64,000 bases of DNA from Microbacterium immunditiarum (GTDB lineage: Bacteria; Actinomycetota; Actinomycetes; Actinomycetales; Microbacteriaceae), in assembly GCF_013409785.1 (NCBI RefSeq), contig NZ_JACCBV010000001.1, positions 2,914,001 to 2,978,000 on the forward strand. Reading direction: 5' to 3'. A program made the position numbers and the translations under genes. Within the stretch, counting starts at the first letter, position 1, and each line of letters begins with the position of its first letter. Positions 7,967 to 16,254 of this stretch are shown one piece after another. A model generated the notes under the pieces. The model did no database searches, was not told where the DNA came from, and saw nothing but the letters and a program-made list of their open reading frames with translations.

Positions 7967-8644
7967 ATGCGACGGCTCTGGATCGTCCCTTACGCGATCG
8001 TGTCGATCGTCCACGTCGTGGCGCTCGCGTTCAATGCCGACGCGGTCGCGGCTCCGACGAAGCTCCTGCTCATGCCACTCCTCGCGCTCGCGGTGCTGGT
8101 CGGCGGCCGAGGCTCCCGATGGGGCGCGCCGTACACGCTGCTGCTCGCCGCGATCGCGCTCTCGTGGCTCGGCGACGGGGCGGGCACGTTCTTCCCGTTC
8201 GCGCCGACGCTGCCGATGATGCTGCTGTTCTTCGGGCTCGCGCACCTCTGCTACATCTGGCTCTTCTGGCGCAAAGTCGCCGTGCGGCGGGTGCCGCCGT
8301 GGGCACTCATATATGCGGTGTGGTGGGGCGTGCTCATCGCCGTCCTGTGGCCGCACCTCGGCGGACTCGCGATCGCGGTCGCCGTCTACGGACTCGTGCT
8401 CGGCGGCACGGCGGTCGCGACCTCGCGGTGCCACCCGCTCATCGCGTGGGGCGGCGCCTTCTTCCTCACGTCGGACTCGATCCTCGCGTTCCGGCTCTTC
8501 CTCCCCGACGCGATGCCGGATTGGACGAGTCCCCTTGTGATGCTCACCTACACGCTCGGGCAGGGCCTCATCGCCGCCGGCGTGGTCGTCGCAGACCGCA
8601 TCGCCACGCGGAGCGAAGAGCCGGCGGTGCAGGAGGTCGCATAG
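7967..8644 (+). CDS. YhhN/TMEM86-family membrane protein (lysoplasmalogenase-like)
   Basis: A 225-residue polytopic protein with about eight hydrophobic helices. LSWLGDGAGTFFPF carries the conserved S/A-x-x-GD motif, and the C-terminal WGGAFFLTSDSILAF a second conserved acidic residue, as in the YhhN family. Human TMEM86B and some bacterial members hydrolyse the vinyl-ether bond of lysoplasmalogens, but the bacterial role is not settled. The ATG at 7967 is chosen because GAGGAGG lies just upstream; the in-frame ATG at 7955 would put that ribosome-binding sequence inside the gene. The stop overlaps the next start by one base (TAGTG), implying translational coupling to the S4 protein gene. Confidence 0.82.
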   Translation: MRRLWIVPYAIVSIVHVVALAFNADAVAAPTKLLLMPLLALAVLVGGRGSRWGAPYTLLLAAIALSWLGDGAGTFFPFAPTLPMMLLFFGLAHLCYIWLFWRKVAVRRVPPWALIYAVWWGVLIAVLWPHLGGLAIAVAVYGLVLGGTAVATSRCHPLIAWGGAFFLTSDSILAFRLFLPDAMPDWTSPLVMLTYTLGQGLIAAGVVVADRIATRSEEPAVQEVA

Positions 8645-9015
8645 TGGCCGAGTCGGCGCGTGTCGACGCGTGGCTGTGGGCGGTGCGGATCTTCAAGACC
8701 CGCACGGCCGCCACGGCCGCGTGCCGTGCGGGGCACGTCCGCGTCAATGGCGAACGCGCGAAGGCCGCGCAGCCCGTGCGTCCAGGCGATGAGCTGCGCG
8801 TGCGCATCCAAGGGTTCGACCGGATCCTTGTCGTCAAGCAGACCATCACCAAGCGCGTGGGCGCCGCAGTCGTCGCCGAGTCGGTGGAGGATCGCACTCC
8901 TCCCCCGCCGCCGCGTGAGCTCACGGGGTTCGTGCCGGTGCGCGATCGAGGCGCCGGGAGGCCGACGAAGCGGGAGCGGCGCGAGATCGACCGGCTGCGG
9001 GGGCGAGCGGAGTAG
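8644..9015 (+). CDS. S4-domain RNA-binding protein (Hsp15-like)
   Basis: A 123-residue protein. The S4 domain fills the first 60 residues: RVDAWLWAVRIFKTRTAA, CRAGHVRVNG and KAAQPVRPGDELRV. A basic tail follows (RGAGRPTKRERREIDRLRG). This matches Hsp15 (HslR), which binds the 50S subunit carrying a stalled peptidyl-tRNA in E. coli; a similar ribosome-rescue role is inferred. The start is GTG, one base inside the YhhN stop codon. Confidence 0.87.
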   Translation: MAESARVDAWLWAVRIFKTRTAATAACRAGHVRVNGERAKAAQPVRPGDELRVRIQGFDRILVVKQTITKRVGAAVVAESVEDRTPPPPPRELTGFVPVRDRGAGRPTKRERREIDRLRGRAE

Positions 9016-9022
9016 CGGGGTG

Positions 9023-9058
9023 CGCTTCGTCTCGCCTGCGGCTCGCTCAGCGACCGGG
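9023..9058. repeat. Copy of the dispersed GGTCGCTGAGC...GACGAAGCG repeat
   Basis: Read on the minus strand this is CCGGTCGCTGAGCGAG, a short variable middle, then GCGAGACGAAGCG. The same two blocks occur at 48598-48632 inside argC, and the left block occurs four times in scpA (16091-16154). This copy overlaps the 3' end of the gene at 9047 and supplies its stop codon (the TGA of GCTGAGC). Confidence 0.7.
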
Positions 9059-9958
9059 AGTGGGCAAGAGGTCGAGCAGCCACCGCGCACCGCGCACGGT
9101 GGCGCCGGCATCCGTCACGCGTCCTGCCAGTTCGCGATCGCTCGTCACCACCGTCACCTCGCGGTGCCGATCGACGAGCCGCGACGCCTCGGCGACGATG
9201 CGATCGTCGCCCGACCCTTCGGCACGCACGACACCGACCGCGTCGTCATCGGCGATCGCCTTCGCCCGCCCCTCGACGACGATCGTCCACTCGGGGAACC
9301 ACACGTCCTCGGGAAGGTCGAGCGCCGCCGCGTCGATGCCCGTCGCCGCAAGTCCGCCGACGCGCGAGATCAGCCGCTGCGCCGCGCCCGCGCGATCGCG
9401 CCACCACCCGTCGGGCACCGACCCGAAGACGTTCGCCGCGTCCACGACAATGGCCGGCCGTACGCTGAGCACCTCGCGCAGGTGCGACCACGAAGCTTCG
9501 AATGCCGGATGCAGCGGCCGATCCGCCACATCATCCGCAGGCACCCACGCGAGCTCGCGACTCTCCGGGTCGGTGATCTCCGGCTCGAAGGGCACGACGA
9601 CGTCCCCCACGAGGGTGGTGTAGCTCCAGTAGCCGAGGTCGAACACGCTGAGCAGCCTCGGCCGGATCGAGCGCGCCGGCACACCGGCCTCCTCGCCCGC
9701 CTCGCGCAGGGCGCCGTCGCACGCCGATTCGTCCTCGTGCCGCGCCCCTCCGGGCAGCGCCCACGTGTCGCCGAAGTGACTCCACGACACGCGGTGCTGC
9801 AGCAGCACCCCGCGGTCGGGGTCGATCGCGAGCAGGCCCGCTGCCCCGTACCTGCCCCAGTACCGCTCACCGGTCGGTGCCACGACCCATGCGTCACCCG
9901 GGTTCCGCGGCCCGAACGGGCGCCGCGGCTCGCCGGGTACGGGGGGCTCGATTGTCAC
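9047..9958 (-). CDS. NUDIX hydrolase fused to a NYN/PIN-like nuclease domain
   Basis: A 303-residue protein (from GTG at 9958; an ATG ten codons upstream is possible). The first half is a NUDIX domain with a perfect box (G-x5-E-x7-REAGEEAG) in GGARHEDESACDGALREAGE. The second half starts at AIVVDAANVFGSV and has further acidic motifs in GSGDDRIV and VTVVTSDRELAGRV. Spacing and pattern (DxxN, DD, SDxxL) resemble the NYN/PIN RNase fold. NUDIX domains hydrolyse nucleoside diphosphate-linked compounds. A joint role in RNA-end or nucleotide processing is an inference. The C terminus, PTPGR, lies inside a dispersed repeat. Confidence 0.8.
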   Translation of the reverse strand: MTIEPPVPGEPRRPFGPRNPGDAWVVAPTGERYWGRYGAAGLLAIDPDRGVLLQHRVSWSHFGDTWALPGGARHEDESACDGALREAGEEAGVPARSIRPRLLSVFDLGYWSYTTLVGDVVVPFEPEITDPESRELAWVPADDVADRPLHPAFEASWSHLREVLSVRPAIVVDAANVFGSVPDGWWRDRAGAAQRLISRVGGLAATGIDAAALDLPEDVWFPEWTIVVEGRAKAIADDDAVGVVRAEGSGDDRIVAEASRLVDRHREVTVVTSDRELAGRVTDAGATVRGARWLLDLLPTPGR

Positions 9959-10113
9959 GCGTCCAGACTCGCACACCCACCCGGGCACCTGCCCGCCTTG
10001 TCCCGCACGCCGGCCCGAACAAGTCCAAGCATTACAGCGACCCGACCCCGCGCCCGATCATGCCGCCGACCACCCTGTGGCCCGCCCGCCCCGCGAACCG
10101 ACTTTGGCACGAT

Positions 10114-10545
10114 ATGCGCATGGAGTACGTGTTGGACGACGACCCCACCCGCATCCAGCCCGACGTCGTGTGGGACTGGCTGTCGACCGAGGCCTACTGG
10201 GGCCGCGAGCGCACGCGCGCGGACCTCGAGGCGCAGCTCGCGTCCGCGTGGCGCTTGGTCGGCGCGTACCGCCGCGACACCGGCGAACAGGTCGGCTTCG
10301 CGCGAGCCGTGTCGGACGGTGTGGCCTTCGCATACCTCGCCGACGTTTTCGTGCTCGATGACCACCGTGGTCGCGAGCTCGGCAAGCAGCTCGTGCGCTT
10401 CATGATCGACGACGGCCCGGGCCGCGACTTCCGCTGGGTGCTCTTCACGAGCACCGCGCACGACCTCTACCGCCAGTACGGCTTCGAGCTCGCCGACGAC
10501 ACCGCGATGGTGCGCCCGCGCCGCGTCCCGGCAAGGCGCGCCTAG
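10114..10545 (+). CDS. GNAT-family N-acetyltransferase (small, YesJ-like type)
   Basis: A 143-residue protein. [27 protein letters not shown] gives the beta-4 strand and an R-G-x-x-L-G-x-x-L acetyl-CoA loop. [18 protein letters not shown] is the usual C-terminal region (AxxLYxxxGF). The compact form with LADVFV and GRELG is common in stress-related acetyltransferases of unknown substrate. The first of two closely spaced ATGs is used (10114; the other is 10120). The stop codons of this gene and of der, on the other strand, interlock over the same four bases (CTAG). Confidence 0.83.
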   Translation: MRMEYVLDDDPTRIQPDVVWDWLSTEAYWGRERTRADLEAQLASAWRLVGAYRRDTGEQVGFARAVSDGVAFAYLADVFVLDDHRGRELGKQLVRFMIDDGPGRDFRWVLFTSTAHDLYRQYGFELADDTAMVRPRRVPARRA

Positions 10546-12065
10546 CGCTGCCTGCGCTCGCGCACCCGCATGTTGATGACGATGGGCGACCCCTCGAATC
10601 CGAACAGCTCACGCAGCCGCCGCTGGATGAATCGGCGGTACCCCGCGTCGAGGAATCCGGTCGTGAACAGCACGAACGTCGGCGGGCGTGTGGCCGCCTG
10701 CGTGCCGAACAGGATGCGCGGCTGCTTTCCGCCGCGAACGGGGTGCGGATGCTCGGCCACCAGCTCCGACAAGAACGCGTTGAACTTGCCCGTGGGGATG
10801 CGCTGATCCCACGACGCGAGCGCCGTCTCGAGCGCGGGCACGAGCTTGTCGAGGTGCCGACCCGTCCGCGCAGAGATGTTCACGCGCGGCGCCCATGCGA
10901 CGTGCGCGAGGTCTTGCTCGATCTCCCGCTCGAGGTACCGGCGACGGTCGATGTCCTCCATGTCGTCGTCGCCCAGGCGGTCCCACTTGTTGAACGCCAG
11001 CACGAGCGCGCGGCCCGACTCGAGCACGAGGTCGATGATGCGCACGTCCTGCTCGCTGATCGGCTCCGAGACGTCGAGCACGACGACGGCGACCTCGGCC
11101 TTCTCGAGGGCGGCCGACGTGCGCAGCGACGCGTAGAAGTCCGCGCCTTGCTGCAGGTGGACGCGGCGACGGATGCCCGCCGTGTCGACGAACCGCCACA
11201 TCTTGCCGCCGAGCTCGACGACCTCGTCGACGGGGTCGCGCGTGGTTCCGGCGAGCTCGTTCACGACGACGCGCTCCTCGCCCGCGGCCTTGTTCAGCAA
11301 CGACGACTTGCCGACGTTCGGGCGCCCGAGGATCGCGACGCGACGCGGACCGCCGATCTCGTGCCCCGCGACCGCCGACACGTCCGGCAGCACCTTCATG
11401 ATCTCGTCGAGCAGATCGGCGACACCGCGGCCGTGGATGGCGGAGACCGGATGCGGCTCCCCGAGCCCGAGGTTCCACAGCGCGGCGGCCTCCGGCTCCT
11501 GACGGGCGTCGTCGATCTTGTTCGCGACGAGGAACACCGGCTTCTTCGCCTTGCGCAGCAGGCGCACGACGTGCTCGTCGGTCGACGTCGCCCCCACCAT
11601 CGCGTCCACGACGAACAGCACGACATCGGCGAGGTCGATCGCGACCTCGGCCTGCGCGGCGACCGAGCGGTCGATGCCCCTCGCGTCGGGCTCCCAGCCG
11701 CCGGTGTCGACGAGCGAGAACCGGCGGTCCATCCACTCGGCCTTGTACGTGACGCGGTCGCGCGTGACCCCCGGCGTGTCCTCGACGACCGCCTCGCGAC
11801 GGCCCAGGATCCGGTTCACGAGAGCGGACTTGCCCACGTTCGGCCGTCCCACGATCGCGACGACCGGCAGCACGGGAAGGAACTCGATCCCATCGTCACC
11901 GCGCTCGACGCCGGCGAGCAGCTCGGCATCCGCCTCATCGAGCTCGTACTCCGCCAGCGATGCCCGAAGCGCCGACGCGCGCTGATCGGCGAGGTCGTCG
12001 TCGAGGTGCGCGAGCGTGTCGGCGAGGTGGTCGGGACCGCCCTCGTACTCGTCCTCAGCGCCCAT
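10542..12065 (-). CDS. der: Ribosome biogenesis GTPase Der (EngA)
   Basis: A 507-residue protein with two tandem GTPase domains. The first P-loop is GRPNVGKS at residues 73-80, and the second, [13 protein letters not shown], is near residue 250. Each has DTxG and NKxD motifs ([23 protein letters not shown]). A C-terminal KH-like domain follows. Der acts in late assembly of the 50S subunit. About 65 acidic residues precede the first domain, as in other actinobacterial Der proteins. It is the last gene of the parA-to-der run and overlaps cmk by 11 bp. Confidence 0.97.
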   Translation of the reverse strand: MGAEDEYEGGPDHLADTLAHLDDDLADQRASALRASLAEYELDEADAELLAGVERGDDGIEFLPVLPVVAIVGRPNVGKSALVNRILGRREAVVEDTPGVTRDRVTYKAEWMDRRFSLVDTGGWEPDARGIDRSVAAQAEVAIDLADVVLFVVDAMVGATSTDEHVVRLLRKAKKPVFLVANKIDDARQEPEAAALWNLGLGEPHPVSAIHGRGVADLLDEIMKVLPDVSAVAGHEIGGPRRVAILGRPNVGKSSLLNKAAGEERVVVNELAGTTRDPVDEVVELGGKMWRFVDTAGIRRRVHLQQGADFYASLRTSAALEKAEVAVVVLDVSEPISEQDVRIIDLVLESGRALVLAFNKWDRLGDDDMEDIDRRRYLEREIEQDLAHVAWAPRVNISARTGRHLDKLVPALETALASWDQRIPTGKFNAFLSELVAEHPHPVRGGKQPRILFGTQAATRPPTFVLFTTGFLDAGYRRFIQRRLRELFGFEGSPIVINMRVRERRQR

Positions 12066-12774
12066 CGTGCGCCCCCTTCCCCACCGTCTCGTTCCGCGAC
12101 GCGGCGATGATGTCGAGCACCGTCTGCACGGTCTGTCCGAAGTCCAGGTCGGTCGAGTCGACGACGGCGACGCCGTGCGCGGCAGTCAGGAAGTCGACGA
12201 CGGTCGAGTCCGACGCGTCGCGGCGGTGCAGGGCGGCGGCGACGGATGCGGCATCCTCCGTCGTCAGCTCGGCGCTGCGCCGCGCGGCACGCACCTCGGG
12301 CGACGCGGTCAGCAGGATGCGCACGGGAGCATCCGGCGCCACGACTGTCGTGATGTCGCGGCCCTCGACGACGACCCCCGGCCGCTCGGAGTTCGCCACG
12401 AGCGCGCGGAACAGGGCGTTGACCGACTCGCGCACCGCCGGCACGCGGGCGACGCCGGACACGGCATCCGACACCCGCGGCTCGCGGATCGCCTCGGTGA
12501 CGTCCGTCCCGCCGACGCGGACCCAGTAGTAGTCGGGGTCGAGCGAGATCGCGTAGTCGAAGTCGCTGGCGACGTCGAGGACGGATGCCGCGTCCGACGT
12601 GTCGGCGCCGTGCTCGAGCGCGTGCCACGCGAGCGCGCGGTACGCGGCGCCCGTGTCGAGGTAGCCGAAGCCGAGGCGGCGCGCGACCTCCTTCGAGACG
12701 CTGGACTTGCCGCTGCCGGCGGGTCCGTCGACGGCGACGACGAAGGGCTCGTCGGTCGTCTGCAGGTCAGTCAT
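12055..12774 (-). CDS. cmk: Cytidylate kinase
   Basis: A 239-residue enzyme that phosphorylates CMP and dCMP with ATP. The P-loop is GPAGSGKSS near residue 18. [17 protein letters not shown] and [15 protein letters not shown] carry the CMP-binding residues, and the lid region is ARRSAEL. The ATG at 12774 gives the normal length and overlaps the end of tyrA by 8 bp. Cmk and Der are neighbours in nearly all actinobacteria. Confidence 0.96.
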   Translation of the reverse strand: MTDLQTTDEPFVVAVDGPAGSGKSSVSKEVARRLGFGYLDTGAAYRALAWHALEHGADTSDAASVLDVASDFDYAISLDPDYYWVRVGGTDVTEAIREPRVSDAVSGVARVPAVRESVNALFRALVANSERPGVVVEGRDITTVVAPDAPVRILLTASPEVRAARRSAELTTEDAASVAAALHRRDASDSTVVDFLTAAHGVAVVDSTDLDFGQTVQTVLDIIAASRNETVGKGAHDGR

Positions 12775-13891
12775 TCGTGGTGCTCGCAATCTTCCAGCCG
12801 CGCGCTTCGAGGCCTTCGACGGCACGGCGCACGGCGCTGGGCACGACACTGATCTCGGCGAGGCCGAACTGGGCGCCGGGCGAGTGCTCCAGGCGCAGGT
12901 CTTCGACGTTGACATCGAGCTCGCCCAACTCGCCGAAGAGGCGACCGAGCTGGCCGGGGCGGTCGTCGACCATCACGACGACCTGCTCGAAGCGGCGATT
13001 CTGCCCGTGCTTGCCGGGGAGGCGCTCGACGCCTTCGTTGCCGCGGCGGATCGTGTCGGCGATGGCACGGCGTGCCCCGGGGGCGTCGGGTGTGCGAAGC
13101 GCGTCGGCCACCGACGTGAGGTCGGCGGCGAGCGCGTCGAGCACATCGACGACGGGGGCGGCGTTGGCGTCGAGGATCTGGACCCACAGCTCGGGAGCGG
13201 ATGCCGCGATGCGCGTCGTGTCGCGCACGCCCTGCCCGGCCAGTCGAAGTGAGCCGTCCGGCGCGTCCACGAAGCGCCCGGCGAGCAGGCTCGCGACGAG
13301 CTGGGGAACGTGCGACACGAGCGCCACGGAGCGGTCGTGCTCTTCGGGCGACATCTCGAGGGGCATCGCGCCGAGGTCGAGCGCGAGCCCTTCGACGAGG
13401 GCGAGGTCGGATGCGGGGGTCCCGGCGTCGCGGCAGACGACCCACGGGCGCCCGACGAAGATGTCGGCGCGCGCCGCGATCGCGCCGCCGCGCTCGCGAC
13501 CGGCGAGCGGGTGCGATCCGATGTAGTGCGTGAGGTCGACGCCGCGCTCCTGCAGCGTGCGCAGCGGTTCGAGCTTGACGCTCGCGACATCCGTGACGAC
13601 AGCTCCCGGGAACCGCTCGAGCTCCTCCTGGATGACGTCGGCCGTGACATCCGGCGGCACCGCGACCACGATCAGCGAAGGCGAGTCGTCGCCCTGGACC
13701 GCGCGGCCGGCACCGTAGTCGATCGCGAGGCGCAGCTGCGAGGGCGACGCGTCGTGCAGCACGACGTCGACGCCGAGCGCGCGCAGCGCGTGGCCGATGC
13801 TCGACCCGAGCAGGCCGGCGCCGACGATGCGCACCGTGCCGTGCACGCGCGTGGCGCGCGGCGGGCTCGCCTTGGCAACGGAATCGGTCAC
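12767..13891 (-). CDS. tyrA: Prephenate dehydrogenase with C-terminal ACT domain
   Basis: A 374-residue enzyme that oxidatively decarboxylates prephenate to 4-hydroxyphenylpyruvate for tyrosine synthesis. The NAD-binding loop is [10 protein letters not shown] near residue 25. [14 protein letters not shown] contains the catalytic histidine region, and [24 protein letters not shown] residues continue the TyrA fold. The last 75 residues ([20 protein letters not shown]) form an ACT domain, likely for feedback binding of tyrosine. It overlaps rluB by 4 bp and cmk by 8 bp. Confidence 0.94.
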   Translation of the reverse strand: MTDSVAKASPPRATRVHGTVRIVGAGLLGSSIGHALRALGVDVVLHDASPSQLRLAIDYGAGRAVQGDDSPSLIVVAVPPDVTADVIQEELERFPGAVVTDVASVKLEPLRTLQERGVDLTHYIGSHPLAGRERGGAIAARADIFVGRPWVVCRDAGTPASDLALVEGLALDLGAMPLEMSPEEHDRSVALVSHVPQLVASLLAGRFVDAPDGSLRLAGQGVRDTTRIAASAPELWVQILDANAAPVVDVLDALAADLTSVADALRTPDAPGARRAIADTIRRGNEGVERLPGKHGQNRRFEQVVVMVDDRPGQLGRLFGELGELDVNVEDLRLEHSPGAQFGLAEISVVPSAVRRAVEGLEARGWKIASTTND

Positions 13892-14745
13892 TCGATCTCC
13901 TGGTCCGCCGGCGCGCTGTCGGGGTCGTCACGCTCCCCACGGGAGTCGCTCACGCTGCGGCCCGGCTCTGAACGGCGCGCGAGAGTCAGCAGCGCACCGC
14001 GTTCCACCTTAGTCAACTCGCGGGCACGGCCCACTGGGAGGGTTCCCAGGTGCAGCGGGCCGAACTGCCGCCGCACGAGTGCGAGAACCGGATGCCCCAC
14101 CTCCGCCATCATCCGCCGCACGATGCGATTGCGGCCGGAGTGCAGCGTGAGCTCCACGAGCGAGCTCGCCCCGCGGCCGGCGCCTCCCGACGCGTCGAGC
14201 AGCCGTGCCTTGTCGGCGGCGATCGGCCCGTCCTCGAGCTCGATGCCCTTCGTGAGGCGGGCGATCGTCTGCGGCGTCACCCGCCCCTCGACCTTCGCGA
14301 TGTACACCTTCGTCACCCCGAACGACGGATGCGCGAGCACGTGCGCGAGCTCGCCGTCGTTCGTGAGGACGAGGAGGCCACTCGTATCGGCGTCGAGGCG
14401 CCCCACGTTGTAGAGCCGCTCGGGCCACTCCTTCGTGAAGCGGCGCAGGTCGGGGCGTCCGCGGTCGTCGCGCATCGAGCTCACGACGCCCGTGGGCTTG
14501 TTGAGCATGACGTAGCGCTTCGACTGATCGAGCTGCACGGCGGTGCCGTCGACGTCGATGAGGTCGGCGTCGGGGTCGATGCGCGTGCCGAGCTCGGTGA
14601 CGACTTCGCCGTTGACGCGCACGCGCCCCTCGACGATGAGCTGCTCGGCCACGCGGCGCGACGCGACGCCGGCGTTCGCGAGGGCCTTCTGCAGCCGGAC
14701 GCCCTCGGGCGCGGCATCCGCCCCATTCTCTTCTCGAGGAGTCAT
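13888..14745 (-). CDS. rluB: rRNA pseudouridine synthase, RsuA/RluB family
   Basis: A 285-residue enzyme. An N-terminal S4 domain (VRLQKALANAGVASRRVAEQ) is followed by the catalytic domain with the nucleophile aspartate in YNVGRLDADTSGLLVLTNDG and the KVYIAKVEG strand. It converts uridine to pseudouridine in rRNA; in B. subtilis the homologue beside scpB modifies 23S rRNA near position 2605. The position between scpB and tyrA is conserved in actinobacteria, and both junctions are 4-bp overlaps. Confidence 0.92.
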   Translation of the reverse strand: MTPREENGADAAPEGVRLQKALANAGVASRRVAEQLIVEGRVRVNGEVVTELGTRIDPDADLIDVDGTAVQLDQSKRYVMLNKPTGVVSSMRDDRGRPDLRRFTKEWPERLYNVGRLDADTSGLLVLTNDGELAHVLAHPSFGVTKVYIAKVEGRVTPQTIARLTKGIELEDGPIAADKARLLDASGGAGRGASSLVELTLHSGRNRIVRRMMAEVGHPVLALVRRQFGPLHLGTLPVGRARELTKVERGALLTLARRSEPGRSVSDSRGERDDPDSAPADQEIE

Positions 14746-15314
14746 CGCACGACCTCGTCGAAGCCCTCGGACCCGTCGTCGAGCAGCGGCGAGATGGGCG
14801 GCAGCTCGTCGAGCGAGTTGATGCCGAGGTTGACCAGCAGCCCGTCGGTCGTGCCGTAGTGGATGGCGCCGGTCTCGGCATCCGTGAACAGCTCCGTGAT
14901 GAGGCCGCGAGCGAGCAGCGTGCGCACAACCGAGTCGACGTTCACGGCCCGGATCGACGCGACCTGGCCGCGCGTGACCGGCTGCTTGTACGCGATGACG
15001 GCGAGCGTCTCCAGCGCGGCCTGCGACAGGCGCGCGGGTGCCTGGCCGCCGACGAACTCGGCCACGAGGTCGTCGTGCTCGTCTCGCACGTACAGGCGCC
15101 AGCCGCCGCCGACCTCGCGCAGCTCGAAGCCGCGGCGGGGTCCGCCCGCACGACCGTCGTAGTCCTCGACGAGGCCCTCGATCGCCTGGCGCACGGCCGG
15201 CACGGGCGCGCCGACCGCGGCGGCGAGGCTCACCAGGCTCTGGGGCTCGTCGACGATCATGAGGATCGCCTCGAGCCTGCGGGCGACATCGGTCGTCGTC
15301 ACGTCATCGGTCAT
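14742..15314 (-). CDS. scpB: Segregation and condensation protein ScpB
   Basis: A 190-residue winged-helix subunit of the SMC-ScpAB complex that compacts and segregates the chromosome. Recognisable parts are RRLEAILMIVDEPQSLVSLA, LSQAALETLAVIAYKQPVTR and RGLITELFTDAETGA. The ATG at 15314 overlaps the scpA stop by 11 bp; an ATG seven codons upstream is less likely because it lies deeper inside scpA. Confidence 0.95.
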   Translation of the reverse strand: MTDDVTTTDVARRLEAILMIVDEPQSLVSLAAAVGAPVPAVRQAIEGLVEDYDGRAGGPRRGFELREVGGGWRLYVRDEHDDLVAEFVGGQAPARLSQAALETLAVIAYKQPVTRGQVASIRAVNVDSVVRTLLARGLITELFTDAETGAIHYGTTDGLLVNLGINSLDELPPISPLLDDGSEGFDEVVR

Positions 15315-16254
15315 AATCGGCTCCCAGCGTGGCAAGGTTCTCGTCCGACCACCGGTCGGCGGTCCAGCGCAGCGTCAGCTCCCCGAGCGGCTCGAGCTGC
15401 TCGAACGAGAGAGCACTGTGGCGGTACAGCTCGAGCACCGAGAGGAAGCGCGCGACGACGACGCCCGGCTGCGTCGCTCCCGCGATGAGCTCGCGGAAGC
15501 TCAGGATCCCCGCGTCGCGCAGCAGCGTCACGACGATCGCGGCCTGCTCGCGGATGCTGATGAGCGGCGCGTGCAGGTGATCGAGCCGCACGTGCGGGAT
15601 CTCCTTCGGCGTCATCGCGAGCACCGCGAGAGCCGCGAAGTCGTCGAGGCTCAGCGACCACACGAGCTCGGGCACCTTCTGGCGGTACTTCTCGTCGAGG
15701 GGCGCCGCCCGGGCATGCCGCTTGTCCTCCCGCCGGAGGCACCGCTCGAACCACGCCGAGACCTCCTTGAACGCGCGGTACTGCAGCAGGCGCGCGAACA
15801 GCAGGTCGCGTGCTTCGAGCAGTGCCACGGACTCCGCGTCGACGAGCTCGCCCTGCGGCAGGAGTCCCGCGACCTTCATGTCGAGCAGCGTCGCCGCGAC
15901 GACGAGGAACTCGGATGCCTCGTCGAGGTCCTCGTCCGGACCGAGAACGCGCAGGTACGCGATGAACTCGTCCGTGACCTTCGACAGCGCGATCTCGGTG
16001 ATGTCGAGCTCGTGCTTCGAGATGAGGTTCAGCAGGAGGTCGAACGGGCCGTCGAAGTTCGACAGCGAAACGCGGAAGCCCCCGTCGTCCCCGGTCGCTG
16101 AGCCTGTCCCGGTCGCTGGCCCACCCCCGGTCGCTGATCCGGCCCCGGTCGCTGAGTCCGTCGAAGCGTCGTCGGCCGCCTTGCCCGGCCCTTCGATAAG
16201 CCCAGGCCCTTCGACAGGCTCAGGGACCGGTTGCTCGTCAGGCGACCGCACCAC
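15304..16254 (-). CDS. scpA: Segregation and condensation protein ScpA (kleisin) with a repeat-derived N-terminal extension
   Basis: A 316-residue kleisin that bridges the SMC ATPase heads. The conserved start of the fold, FRVSLSNFDGPFDLLLNLIS, begins only near residue 60. The C-terminal winged helix ends in LTLRWTADRWSDENL. The first 55 residues are low complexity (PVPEPVEGPG, then SATGAG-SATGGG-PATGTG-SATGDD) and are encoded by short DNA repeats at 16091-16232. There is no start codon between the repeats and the kleisin fold, so the extension must be translated. GTG at 16254 (or 16251) is chosen because it sits at the parA stop. It overlaps parA by 17 bp. Confidence 0.93.
   Translation of the reverse strand: MVRSPDEQPVPEPVEGPGLIEGPGKAADDASTDSATGAGSATGGGPATGTGSATGDDGGFRVSLSNFDGPFDLLLNLISKHELDITEIALSKVTDEFIAYLRVLGPDEDLDEASEFLVVAATLLDMKVAGLLPQGELVDAESVALLEARDLLFARLLQYRAFKEVSAWFERCLRREDKRHARAAPLDEKYRQKVPELVWSLSLDDFAALAVLAMTPKEIPHVRLDHLHAPLISIREQAAIVVTLLRDAGILSFRELIAGATQPGVVVARFLSVLELYRHSALSFEQLEPLGELTLRWTADRWSDENLATLGADYDR
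16091..16162. repeat. Four-copy 18-bp tandem repeat inside scpA
   Basis: CCGGTCGCTG begins at 16091, 16109, 16127 and 16145, an exact 18-bp period, each followed by a variable 8 bases. Since 18 bp is six codons, the array stays in frame and encodes (S/P)ATGxG units near the ScpA N terminus. The unit shares its core with the dispersed repeats at 9023 and 48598. Confidence 0.85.
16187..16232. repeat. Paired CTTCGAxAxGC(C)CAG repeat in the 5' part of scpA
   Basis: GGCCCTTCGATAAGCCCAGG is followed at once by GCCCTTCGACAGGCTCAGG, a near-duplicate, then GACCGG. The word TTCGACAGGCTCAG is a familiar intergenic repeat in many GC-rich genomes. Here it lies within coding sequence and yields the PEPVEGPG/LIEGPG peptide. 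Confidence 0.6.

Noticed and set aside
12767..13940. A slightly longer open frame overlapping tyrA in another frame
   Set aside because: Its product is Arg-rich and featureless, while the tyrA frame has a Rossmann motif and an ACT domain.
16091..16162. Short regular repeats resembling a CRISPR array
   Set aside because: The unit is 18 bp with an 8-base variable part, in frame in scpA. No spacers of CRISPR length and no cas genes are present.
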